Shown piece after piece: positions 14,337 through 22,100 of a DNA stretch of 45,203 nucleotides (position 1 is the first letter of the stretch; every line of letters begins with the position of its first letter). A program made the position numbers and the translations under genes. The notes under the pieces are model-generated. The model had not been told where the DNA came from, made no database searches, and saw only the letters and a list, made by a program, of their open reading frames with translations. The stretch comes from a virus: positions 1 to 45,203 of the IMG/VR virus record IMGVR_UViG_3300009537_000033, one strand, 5' to 3'.

Positions 14337-14526
14337 GCTCCACTACCCCGACCCTCACCCCGACCGGAAGGGCGATGCTCTCTGCGGGGCGAAGAACGCG
14401 GTCTTCCCGAAGGCTCGAGCCGTGCGGATGAAGAACGGCGACTCCGTCACTACCATCGTCCTCGAGGACGTCGACTGCAAGAACTGCCGCCGACTCGGCG
14501 TCGAGTTCGCGATCCGCCCGCGATGA
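14317..14526 (+). CDS. Small zinc-knuckle protein between glycosyltransferases, 69 aa
   Basis: ATG 14317 starts 20 bases inside the preceding gene; GAAGGAGG lies about 7-13 bases upstream. Cys residues at LCGAKN and VDCKNC could bind a metal with the early HYPDPHPD histidines. The sequence is basic, and its final residues RRLGVEFAIRPR are followed by the ATG of the next gene (overlap). It is too short for a transferase; a partner or regulatory protein of the island is likely. I do not recognise a family. Confidence 0.65.
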   Translation: MAKRTGKLHYPDPHPDRKGDALCGAKNAVFPKARAVRMKNGDSVTTIVLEDVDCKNCRRLGVEFAIRPR

Positions 14527-15170
14527 CGAAGATCAGCGTCGTCATCCCGACGTACAACCGGGCCGACACCCTGATGAACCGCGCCCTGCCGTCCGTGTTC
14601 GCGCAGGACATCACCGCCGAACTCGAGATCCTCGTCGTCGGGGACGGCACCGACTTCGAGACCGTCTCCCTCATGCGTGATCTCGAGTCCAGGGACCCCA
14701 GGGTCCGCTTCTGGAACAGGCCGCACCAAGACTACCCGGACGACCCCGGAGAGAGGTGGTGCGTCCTCGGCCTCGAGGCCCGCAACTGGGGCCATGACCA
14801 TGCCACGGGCGAGTACATCGCCGGGCTCGACGATGACGACGAGTGGCGTGTCCACATGCTGTCCACATTGTGGAAGGCGCTCAAGCAGGGAGGCGTCGAT
14901 GTCGCCTACGGTCGCTCCATCGCCTACAACTCCGAAGGCAAGCAGATCGCCCAGTACGGTCGCGTCCCTCCGATGCACTTCGCGTTCTGCGATGGCGCGT
15001 GGCTCTCGAAACACGACCTCGGGTTCCGCTACGACAAGGCGTGCATCGACCGGGGCCTCCCCGAAGACGGCGACCGCATCGACCGCATGGTCGCAGCCGG
15101 CCTGAAGTTCGCCTTCGTCAACGACGTCGTCCACAACTACTACCCGAACCCGCGAGGTATGTCGCTATGA
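14523..15170 (+). CDS. GT2 family glycosyltransferase, 215 aa
   Basis: The protein has a textbook GT2 start: ISVVIPTYNRADTLMNRALPSVFAQ. ILVVGDGTDFET follows, then YIAGLDDDDEWRVHML, with DDDD at residues 103-106 as the metal-binding DxD, then LPEDGDRIDRM for the acidic base region. Length is short for GT2, but the catalytic core is complete. GT2 enzymes build surface polysaccharides or glycosylate proteins. It overlaps its neighbours (ATGA) and sits in the cargo island. The donor and acceptor cannot be read from sequence. Confidence 0.9.
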   Translation: MTKISVVIPTYNRADTLMNRALPSVFAQDITAELEILVVGDGTDFETVSLMRDLESRDPRVRFWNRPHQDYPDDPGERWCVLGLEARNWGHDHATGEYIAGLDDDDEWRVHMLSTLWKALKQGGVDVAYGRSIAYNSEGKQIAQYGRVPPMHFAFCDGAWLSKHDLGFRYDKACIDRGLPEDGDRIDRMVAAGLKFAFVNDVVHNYYPNPRGMSL

Positions 15171-15892
15171 CGGAACTGCTGGGCATCGACATGAGCGAGT
15201 GGCAGCGCCACCGCCAGGGCCAGCCGGCGCACCAGGGCATCGACCGCAAGGACTTCGAGAAGATCGCTGAACTCGGTCCGCTCTCGTTCTCCATCCAGCG
15301 GCTGAGCCTCGGAGAGGACTACCAGGACCCGACCGCGATCAAGCACCTGAACTGGGCCGAGGCGGCGCACGTCTGGACGGGCGGCTACCACTTCCTCACG
15401 ACCGATGACGGCTACGCCCAAGCCGAGAACTTCATCCGGGCACTTGACACGCTCGGCAGCGCGGGCATCGCGCCGGACTTCCTCGTCCTCGACATCGAAG
15501 AGGCCGGGACCAAGTACCGCGAGGTGTGCGAATGGCTCGCCCGCTTCCGCAAGGAGTACGACGAGGAAGTCCTGCTCTACGGCCGGGAGTCGTTCTTCGC
15601 GGCCCGCAAGAGCGTCGAGTTCCAGAACGTCGCTCGCCTCTTCGACCGGGAGTGGTGGGCCGACTATCGCAGCGACGACAGCAAGGCCACCCGCTTCCTG
15701 GCGAACGACCGCTGGCACACCCCGGCCGAGGACGAGCTGCTGCGTCCGGGCCGACTGTGGCAGTGGGGTCCGCTGAAGTTCACCGACGCCGACGACACGC
15801 GGCCTGACGGCAGCAAGCCGCTCGACGCCGTCGACGGCAACGTCTTCCTGGGCAACGAGAAGGAGTTCGCCCAGTACGTGGGGATCCTGTGA
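15167..15892 (+). CDS. GH25-type lysozyme/muramidase, 241 aa
   Basis: ATG 15167 overlaps the GT2 stop. Family GH25 hallmarks are LLGIDMSEWQ at residues 4-13 (conserved first Asp), WTGGYHFLTTD near 70-80, FLVLDIEEAGTKY near 106-118 (the DxE catalytic pair), and LLYGRESFF. The C-terminal part has LWQWGPLKF and VDGNVFLG, as seen in related muramidases. The enzyme cleaves peptidoglycan between MurNAc and GlcNAc. It has no signal peptide or cell-wall-binding repeat. It may be the endolysin or a virion-associated enzyme; its position between glycosyltransferases is odd for either. Confidence 0.85.
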   Translation: MTELLGIDMSEWQRHRQGQPAHQGIDRKDFEKIAELGPLSFSIQRLSLGEDYQDPTAIKHLNWAEAAHVWTGGYHFLTTDDGYAQAENFIRALDTLGSAGIAPDFLVLDIEEAGTKYREVCEWLARFRKEYDEEVLLYGRESFFAARKSVEFQNVARLFDREWWADYRSDDSKATRFLANDRWHTPAEDELLRPGRLWQWGPLKFTDADDTRPDGSKPLDAVDGNVFLGNEKEFAQYVGIL

Positions 15893-16566
15893 TCCCCGTC
15901 CTCGGCATCCCCTACATGAGCCGCAGCGACCTCTTCACCGAGATGATCATGTCTATCGACTTCCCGGTGCAGGACATCATCATCATCGACAACAGCGGTG
16001 GTGACACCTGCCCGCAGATCGAGGGCGCCCACCACGTGAAGATGCCGCACAACATGGGCGTCGCCTGGGCGTGGAACACCATCATCAAGTCGTTCCCGAC
16101 CGCGGCTTGGTGGACCATCTGCAACGCCGACATCAAGTTCGCTCCCGGCGACCTCGAGAAGCTCTACCGGGCGATGCAGGATCACTCCTTCACGCTGCTC
16201 AATAGCATGGCTGCGTTCGGCGTCAGTCGGGAGTGCATCGAGAAGGTCGGGTGGTTCGACGAGGCCAGCTTCATCCCTGCCTATTGCGAGGACAACGACT
16301 TCGTCTACCGGGCGCGGCTCGTGGGCGTCGACCCCCACTTCGTGCAGGCTGGCTTTGCCCACTTCGGCAGCGCGACGATCAAGTCCGACCCCCACCTGCG
16401 GGACGAGAACAACCGCACCTACCACCAGAACGTGAAGGAATACACGCGAAAGTGGGGCGGTATGATGCACGAGGAAGTCTTCAAGACTCCCTACGACAAG
16501 GGTGGCAGCCCGCGGGATTGCCTCACGGTGAGCATCGCGGAACTTGCGGCCCGCTCGTGGAAGTAG
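15889..16566 (+). CDS. GT2-like glycosyltransferase, 225 aa
   Basis: GTG 15889 overlaps the lysozyme stop. The core has VLGIPYMSRSDLFTEMI, DIIIIDNSGGD, MPHNMGVAWAWNTII, and WWTICNADIKFAPGDLEKLY with NAD (79-81) in place of DxD, then FIPAYCEDNDFVYRARLVGV with a typical ED pair at 134-135. This layout resembles rhamnosyl- or related GT2 enzymes, with HFGSAT as a late loop. Altered DxD may mean a different metal mode. It ends 16 bases before the next gene. Role in glycan transfer is likely. Confidence 0.82.
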   Translation: MIPVLGIPYMSRSDLFTEMIMSIDFPVQDIIIIDNSGGDTCPQIEGAHHVKMPHNMGVAWAWNTIIKSFPTAAWWTICNADIKFAPGDLEKLYRAMQDHSFTLLNSMAAFGVSRECIEKVGWFDEASFIPAYCEDNDFVYRARLVGVDPHFVQAGFAHFGSATIKSDPHLRDENNRTYHQNVKEYTRKWGGMMHEEVFKTPYDKGGSPRDCLTVSIAELAARSWK

Positions 16567-16582
16567 CCAAGGAGAAGCGAAT

Positions 16583-16894
16583 ATGGCAGCCGTAGTGGCC
16601 GTTCGTTACGAGGACGACTCGGCCAACCCCAAGGCCGCGACCACCGCGATGCACATCTCGGTGACCGGGGCAGACTTCGTCGACGAGACCGACAACAGCA
16701 TCCGCAGGTTCTACCTGAGCGCTGAGCACGGTTCGTACGACGCGGCCAGGAGCCCCGAGTTCGAGAGCGATCGCTACGAGTGGGATGGGTGGATCCCGCC
16801 CGTGGCGGGCCTCTGGACGTGCGTCCTTCGCAATGCCGCTGACGACTCGCTCGTCGCTGGCCAGACGCAGGCACAGTTCACCGCCGACGCATAG
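16583..16894 (+). CDS. Small beta protein ending in FTADA, 103 aa
   Basis: ATG 16583 follows AAGGAG eight bases upstream. The sequence AAVVAVRYEDDSANP, ISVTGADFVDE, FYLSAEHGSY, AGLWTCVLRNA, LVAGQTQAQFTADA alternates strands as an Ig-like or FnIII-like domain. Its final seven residues, AQFTADA, match the start of the 14-residue repeat found in the large protein downstream. It may be a virion or adhesin-like component of the island. Function is unknown; the shared end is either evolutionary relation or coincidence. Confidence 0.65.
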   Translation: MAAVVAVRYEDDSANPKAATTAMHISVTGADFVDETDNSIRRFYLSAEHGSYDAARSPEFESDRYEWDGWIPPVAGLWTCVLRNAADDSLVAGQTQAQFTADA

Positions 16895-16918
16895 CAGGCG
16901 ACCCAGCCACACGGGTAA

Positions 16919-16935
16919 TGGCCCCCTCGGGGCCA
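16919..16935 (+). other. Intergenic hairpin
   Basis: A 7-bp stem TGGCCCC/GGGGCCA with loop CTC lies in the 58-base gap between two genes. No T-run follows, and a strong ribosome site comes next, so it is at most a weak terminator or an mRNA-processing/stability hairpin. Confidence 0.4.
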
Positions 16936-16940
16936 GCCCG

Positions 16941-16955
16941 AAGGAGGAAGCGTTG
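16941..16955 (+). promoter_or_regulatory. Ribosome site AAGGAGG with TTG start
   Basis: AAGGAGG at 16941-16947, five bases before TTG 16953, selects a TTG start for the next glycosyltransferase. The reading frame is open further upstream, but no better start-ribosome site combination exists there. Confidence 0.6.
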
Positions 16956-17783
16956 AACGACATCGTCCCGTCCGCCGAAGTCCAGATGGGCGAGGTGCTC
17001 TACCCCGAAGGTGAGCCTCTCGGGACCGTCGCCTTCCCGGTCCGAGACCAGATGCACACGAACACCGTGCTGTCCCTGATCTCGACGGATTGGCGCGGTC
17101 TTCCCGTGGATCGCAGGGTGGTGAAGGGCAACGTCCTGACCCTGCAGCGCAACGCACTCGTCGCCCGCATGAGGGGCGACTGGATCCTGTTCATCGACTC
17201 GGACATGTACTGGCAGCCGGACGCGGTGCGCCGGCTCATCGAGTCGAAGGCCGAGCTCGAGAACGACCACGGTGTCGAGGTCGATGTCCTCGGTGCTCTG
17301 TGCTTCCGCAGGGGCTTCCCTCACCAGCCCACGCTCTACCGCTCGACGACGAAGGAGGGCGGGCCGTACCGCTCGCTCGAGCAGTGGGCAGAGGGCTACG
17401 TCGAGGTCGATGCGACGGGCATGGCCTTCGCTCTCGTCACGAAGATGGCCTTCGAGCGCATCGCCGGGAACCCGATGCCGTCGTACGAGGAACGGCGCGA
17501 GCACGACCGCCACCCGGACTTCTTCACTTGGCATGGCGCGGTGGGCGAGGATCTCCGCTTCTGCCAGAACGTCCGCAAGGCCGGGGGCCGCATCTTCGTG
17601 GACACCCGCATCGAGATCGGGCATATGACCGAGATGCAGGTCGACCGCAAGGCGTTCCTCCTGCAGCTCGCGAACCGCGACGAAGAGGCGGTCGAGCACG
17701 CCAAGGAGGTCAACACCTCGCTGGGCCTGCCCACGGTCACGCCCGAGGAAGCCAAGGCAGAACTCCGCGAACGCTATGGATGA
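16953..17783 (+). CDS. GT-A glycosyltransferase-like protein, 276 aa
   Basis: TTG 16953 has a strong AAGGAGG site. The protein opens with a short beta segment (EVLYPEGEPLGTVAFPVRD), then LSLISTDWRGLPVD, LTLQRNALVARMRGDWILFIDSDMYWQPDAVRRLI with DSD at 82-84, DVLGALCFRRG, and FFTWHGAVGEDLRFCQNVRKAG with ED at 199-200. This is the GT2-like pattern of phage glycosyltransferases. It overlaps the next gene by 8 bases. It is one of four GT-A proteins in the island. Acceptor unknown. Confidence 0.8.
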   Translation: MNDIVPSAEVQMGEVLYPEGEPLGTVAFPVRDQMHTNTVLSLISTDWRGLPVDRRVVKGNVLTLQRNALVARMRGDWILFIDSDMYWQPDAVRRLIESKAELENDHGVEVDVLGALCFRRGFPHQPTLYRSTTKEGGPYRSLEQWAEGYVEVDATGMAFALVTKMAFERIAGNPMPSYEERREHDRHPDFFTWHGAVGEDLRFCQNVRKAGGRIFVDTRIEIGHMTEMQVDRKAFLLQLANRDEEAVEHAKEVNTSLGLPTVTPEEAKAELRERYG

Positions 17784-18294
17784 CCCCTTCGACAGGGAGT
17801 GGGTCGGCCCGCATCCGCTCTGTCTGATGATCCTCGTCGGCGGCGGGGACCCCGTCATCGAGCAGCAGACCATCGACGGGCGGGTCATGGACGTCGTGGT
17901 CGGCTGGACGAAGCCCGGAATCTCCATCCTCGACCTCGATGAGAAGGACTGGAAGAAGACGTACGACTGGATCTTCTCCACGCCCGCCCACTGGTACCTC
18001 ATCCGCAAGAGCGACCGCCAGGCAGTCCTCTCGATGGTCGTACTCGAGGGCGACCAGCCCTACTACGTCAAGCGCATCATCGGCAACGCCCGCGGCCCAC
18101 TGGCCGGACGCGAGACCTACGCCTTCGGCATCGGCAAGAAGGCCAAGCGTTTGCGCGGCAAGGGCACTAAGAAGCGGTGGGTCTGGAACGAGGACAACCT
18201 GTGGTGGTTCCCGTGGGGGCAGACCTGCGGCGGGACCGACGTCGAGATCTTCGCCCTCGAGGGCATGAAGAAGGGGTTTGACCTCCGGGGCTAG
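17776..18294 (+). CDS. Hypothetical protein, 172 aa
   Basis: ATG 17776 starts 8 bases inside the preceding gene. The protein is basic toward the end and Trp-rich: LCLMILVGGGD, KDWKKTYDWIFSTPAHWYL, QAVLSMVVLEGDQPYYVKRII, RWVWNEDNLWWFPWGQ. Residues 113-132 are very basic (FGIGKKAKRLRGKGTKKRW). There is no recognisable catalytic or membrane motif. Glycan or nucleic-acid binding would fit its composition, but this is a guess. The gene is followed by a 51-base gap. Confidence 0.7.
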   Translation: MDDPFDREWVGPHPLCLMILVGGGDPVIEQQTIDGRVMDVVVGWTKPGISILDLDEKDWKKTYDWIFSTPAHWYLIRKSDRQAVLSMVVLEGDQPYYVKRIIGNARGPLAGRETYAFGIGKKAKRLRGKGTKKRWVWNEDNLWWFPWGQTCGGTDVEIFALEGMKKGFDLRG

Positions 18295-18310
18295 ACTGGG
18301 GCCAGAGGCT

Positions 18311-18343
18311 GGATACCACCGGCCGATGACGAGGGATACCACC
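18311..18343 (+). repeat. Short direct repeat upstream of a gene
   Basis: GGATACCACC occurs at 18311-18320 and 18334-18343, each followed closely by CGATGA, just before ATG 18346. Two copies 23 bases apart on the same face could be a protein-binding site, but no promoter is clear. TTGACC at 18278 lacks a partner -10 at the right distance. Confidence 0.35.
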
Positions 18344-18345
18344 CG

Positions 18346-19125
18346 ATGAGGGTCTACCTCCAGTGGACGAGGGCTAACCCCCAGGACTGGGAGCTGGTGA
18401 ACATCACCAGCGATAGGGACTGGCGCGACGCTATCAAGGGCGCTGGCGGCGTCCCTGACGGCACCGAGGTCATCACCGATGACCCGCAGTGGATCTACGA
18501 CCTCGAGGTCCAGGGCGTCCAGATGTCCGGGGCCGACCATATCCACATCGATGTCGATGGCGGCTCGCTCATCGTCACCCGCTGGAACGACGACCCCGCC
18601 GACTGGGCGGGTGACGAGTACGCCCAGCAGTGGACCTTCCGCCTGCCGGTCATGGATGGGCGTGTCGGCAAGCTCCAGCCTCGCCAGTCCCTGACCGTCT
18701 GGGCCGCTGACGCTGCCCGCCGTGCGAAGTACATGGGCCAGTCCATCGGGTCCGGTGAGTGGCACGAGCCTATCGCGGTCTACGGTTGGGACCAGTTCAC
18801 CGCACCGGGTCCCGCCAACCAGATCGTCCACGGTATCTGGATCGAAGGCCGCGACGATGTCGCAGACCCTCACACCGGGGTCAGGGAGGTGGCCGCGTCG
18901 GGCACGCCGACCGAACAAGCAGACGGCACGGTCTACGAGGGTGAGACGCCCATCGCGGTCATCAAAGATGGCATCGAGTACGCCATCCTGGTCCCGTCTC
19001 ACGGCCCCCAGCCTGACGCTCAACATCTCTGCACCGTCTGCGGGCGCTACGTCACGCACGTCGATCGGCATGAGGTCGCCAAGACTGCGAAGGGCTGGAA
19101 CGAGTACCTGCGAGTAGGTGGCTGA
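18346..19125 (+). CDS. Hypothetical actinophage-type protein with C-terminal zinc finger, 259 aa
   Basis: The start VYLQWTRANPQDWELVNIT and later IYDLEVQGVQMSGADH, SLIVTRWNDDPADW, YAQQWTFRLPVMDGRVGKLQPRQSLTVWAAD, and IVHGIWIEG form a pattern I know from actinophage proteins annotated as hypothetical. The C-terminus contains LCTVCGRYVTHVDRHE (about residues 234-249), a Cys2-His2 finger-like element. It overlaps the next start by a single base (TGATGG). It could be a structural or attachment protein or act in the island. I cannot assign a function. Confidence 0.7.
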   Translation: MRVYLQWTRANPQDWELVNITSDRDWRDAIKGAGGVPDGTEVITDDPQWIYDLEVQGVQMSGADHIHIDVDGGSLIVTRWNDDPADWAGDEYAQQWTFRLPVMDGRVGKLQPRQSLTVWAADAARRAKYMGQSIGSGEWHEPIAVYGWDQFTAPGPANQIVHGIWIEGRDDVADPHTGVREVAASGTPTEQADGTVYEGETPIAVIKDGIEYAILVPSHGPQPDAQHLCTVCGRYVTHVDRHEVAKTAKGWNEYLRVGG

Positions 19126-22100
19126 TGGCAGCGGTCAAGTGGTACTTCACGGCGACGGGACTAGGGCTTAGCGGCTACACCGATGACCCCGCCGACAACG
19201 AGGTCGAACTGAGCACGACCGCTCCCGGTAGCGGCACGCTCTCGGCCAGTATCGCCAAGGGCAGCGCAGAGGCGTGGGCGGCAGCCGGGACCGATGCCGC
19301 GCCACACGCAAGCACACATCGGGACTGGTCCGCCCTGCCAGCGAGCCAAACGACCATCAGCGTGGACGTGAACAGTACCCACGCCGACCTGACGCTCAAC
19401 CCATCCGCCTTGGCCCGCTGGGATTCGTCGGGTGCGGAGCAGGCAAACAGCGGCGGGGTGGCTGGCTGGGATAGCAACAGCGGCACCGGCACGAAAGTCT
19501 GGACGAACACCGGCGCGGCTAACCTTGGCGTAGCCGCCACGACCGACCTATTCGGCGCTGTCGTCGTGGTGGACAACGGCGGGCACATGGACCCGCAGAC
19601 CATCGTCATCAACCTCGGCTCATCCACCTACGTCGAGTTCAGCGGCGGCGCCCCGGCCTCGCTCTCGCTGGTCTGCGGCGCGGAGTGCCAGATTCACAAC
19701 ACCGGGAGCGGGGCGGCGGCGGATAGCCATTGGTCGGAGCGGTTCGCTGGTAACAGCGGCACGCCAGAAGCATCTACGACCGAGGCTCGGTCAGGGGCAT
19801 ATTCTCTCTACTTTTCATCTGTAACGGGCAGCCAGATTTCTCGGCTCGGGCATGACCTTGGGGCGCCGGGTTCTCAGAAAGGCTACTACTACAGGTTCTA
19901 TTTCCGTATGCCAGATGTGACCCCGACGAACGATGTAATCATCGGATGGCTGGGTGGTTCGACCAACCAAGACGGTATCGGTGTCATGCTCGATGTCAGT
20001 GAAGGGACCATCCGGCTCGTTGGCACGACTAATCTGAACGGTGCTCACACCCCATATTCATCGACTAATGACTTCGCTCCCTCCGTCGATACTTGGTACG
20101 GGGTAGAGGTCCAAGCCGACCTTAGTGTGACGAACTCCTATGTCGCCCAGTGGCGTACTTGGAGTGAGGCTGCGGGCTGGTCGTCTAGCGAAGAGATTAC
20201 GACGATAGCCGGGCAAACCTCCAGCGACCCACTGTTCTACGTAGGTGTCATCACTGACGCAGGAGAGGCCGATTGGGTCGTCTATGTGGATGACATCGCA
20301 GTCGGGCCTGCGTCGTGGACCGGTGCCTTCTACGACGACACCGGCACCAACGGCGTCAGCGGCAAGGTGCTCAGGTACAGCCCCACGAGCGACGGGAACC
20401 ACAGCGTACTGGTGACGGGCAACTTCCAGAAGGACGGCACGACCGACATCGCGGAAGCTGACACTGATACCTACCAGTGGGTCGATGACGCCGACATGGA
20501 AGGCACCGGTGATTACGTCAATGGTAACGGCGCCGACGACAGCGACTGGCTGCGCTGGGCGTTCGCTGACGAGTCCACGGAAGACGACCCCCGCGGCGTC
20601 AGTGTCGTGGGTCATCTCGTGGGCGCCAACGGCAATATCTTCATGGACACCACGCTCGTCCAGCCTTTCCCGACCAGTGGTGCCGGGACGGGTTTCCTGC
20701 AAGGTGTACTGGCCCAACATTCCTCCGCGGTCGCGTGGACTCGCACACTGATAAACAGCACAGAGATACGGTTCAAGGCACAGAACAGTGGTGATACGCC
20801 ACAGGTTCACTCCATCGCCCTAGAGGTCGAGTGGACCGCCGAGGGTGCCTCCACCGTCAACGGCTCCTTCACCGCTGACGCGGTCATCAAGGACACCCAG
20901 GCTGGGTCATTCACCGCCGACGCGATCGTCCAGCGTGAGCAGGCGGGCTCGTTCACAGCCGACGCGGTCATCGTCAGAGAGCAGGTCGGCTCGCTCACCG
21001 CTGACGCGATCATCTTCGCGACCATCGAGAACAGCCTGGCTGCGGATGCCGTGCTCTACAAGGAGCAGGCTGCAACCTTCACAGCCGATGCCTACCTGCT
21101 GAACCGGGTCACCGGGTCACTCGTGGCAGATGCTGTGGTCCGTGCCCCGCAGGGCGCAACGCTCACCGCCGACGCAGTGGTCGCCGCCACCCAGCAGGCG
21201 CAGATCACCGCCGACGCGGTGGTATTCAAGAGCCAGACGGCCAGCCTCGATGCGGATGCCGTGGTACTCGCCGTACAGGCGGCGGGGCTCACCGGGGACG
21301 CGATCGTACAGCGTCAGCTCGAAGGTTCCTATACCGCCGATGCGGTCCTCTATCGCGAGCAGACGGGTCAGTTCACCGCCGACGCGTGGATCCTGGGTGG
21401 CGGCATGGCCGGCTTCACGGCCGACGCCGTGGTCAAGGCCCCCATCAGCGCTGGCCTCGCTGTCGACGCCGTCATCTTCCGGGTGCAGGTCGGCTCGTTC
21501 GATGTAGATGCGGTAATCGCCGCCGAACAAACGGACCAGTTCGCGGCGGATGCTGTCCTCCGTAAGGCGCAGGTCGGGTCTCTGTCGGCCGACGCGGTCA
21601 TCACCGCGAACGTAGTGGGCTCGCTCACTGCGGATGCCGTCATCAAGGGTGCTCAAACTGCCTCCTTCACGGCTGACGCGGTCATCTTCGGGACCATCGC
21701 CGCCGCCTTCACCGCGGATGCCGTCGTCCTCGCTGCGGGGACAGGCGGGTTCAGCGCAGACGCGACCCTGCTCCGGGTACAAGCCCAGCAGGCCACGGCG
21801 GATGCCGTGCTCCACCGAGAGCAGAGTGCGGTATTCACTGCGGACGCGTGGGTCGCTGGCAGCGGGACCGCGGGGATCACCGCCGACGCTGTATTGCTTG
21901 GCGAGCGAACAGGCGGCTTCGCGGCGGATGCCCTCATCCGCATCGTAGTCGAAAGCGACTTCGACGCGAGCGCCATCATCCTTGCCCCGGTAGAGGCGAG
22001 CCTCACCGCAGACGCGACCATCCTCCGTACGCAGGGGGACGGTCTTGCCGTAGATGCTGTCATCCAGCGCGGTCAGGTCGATACGTTCACCGCCGACGCT

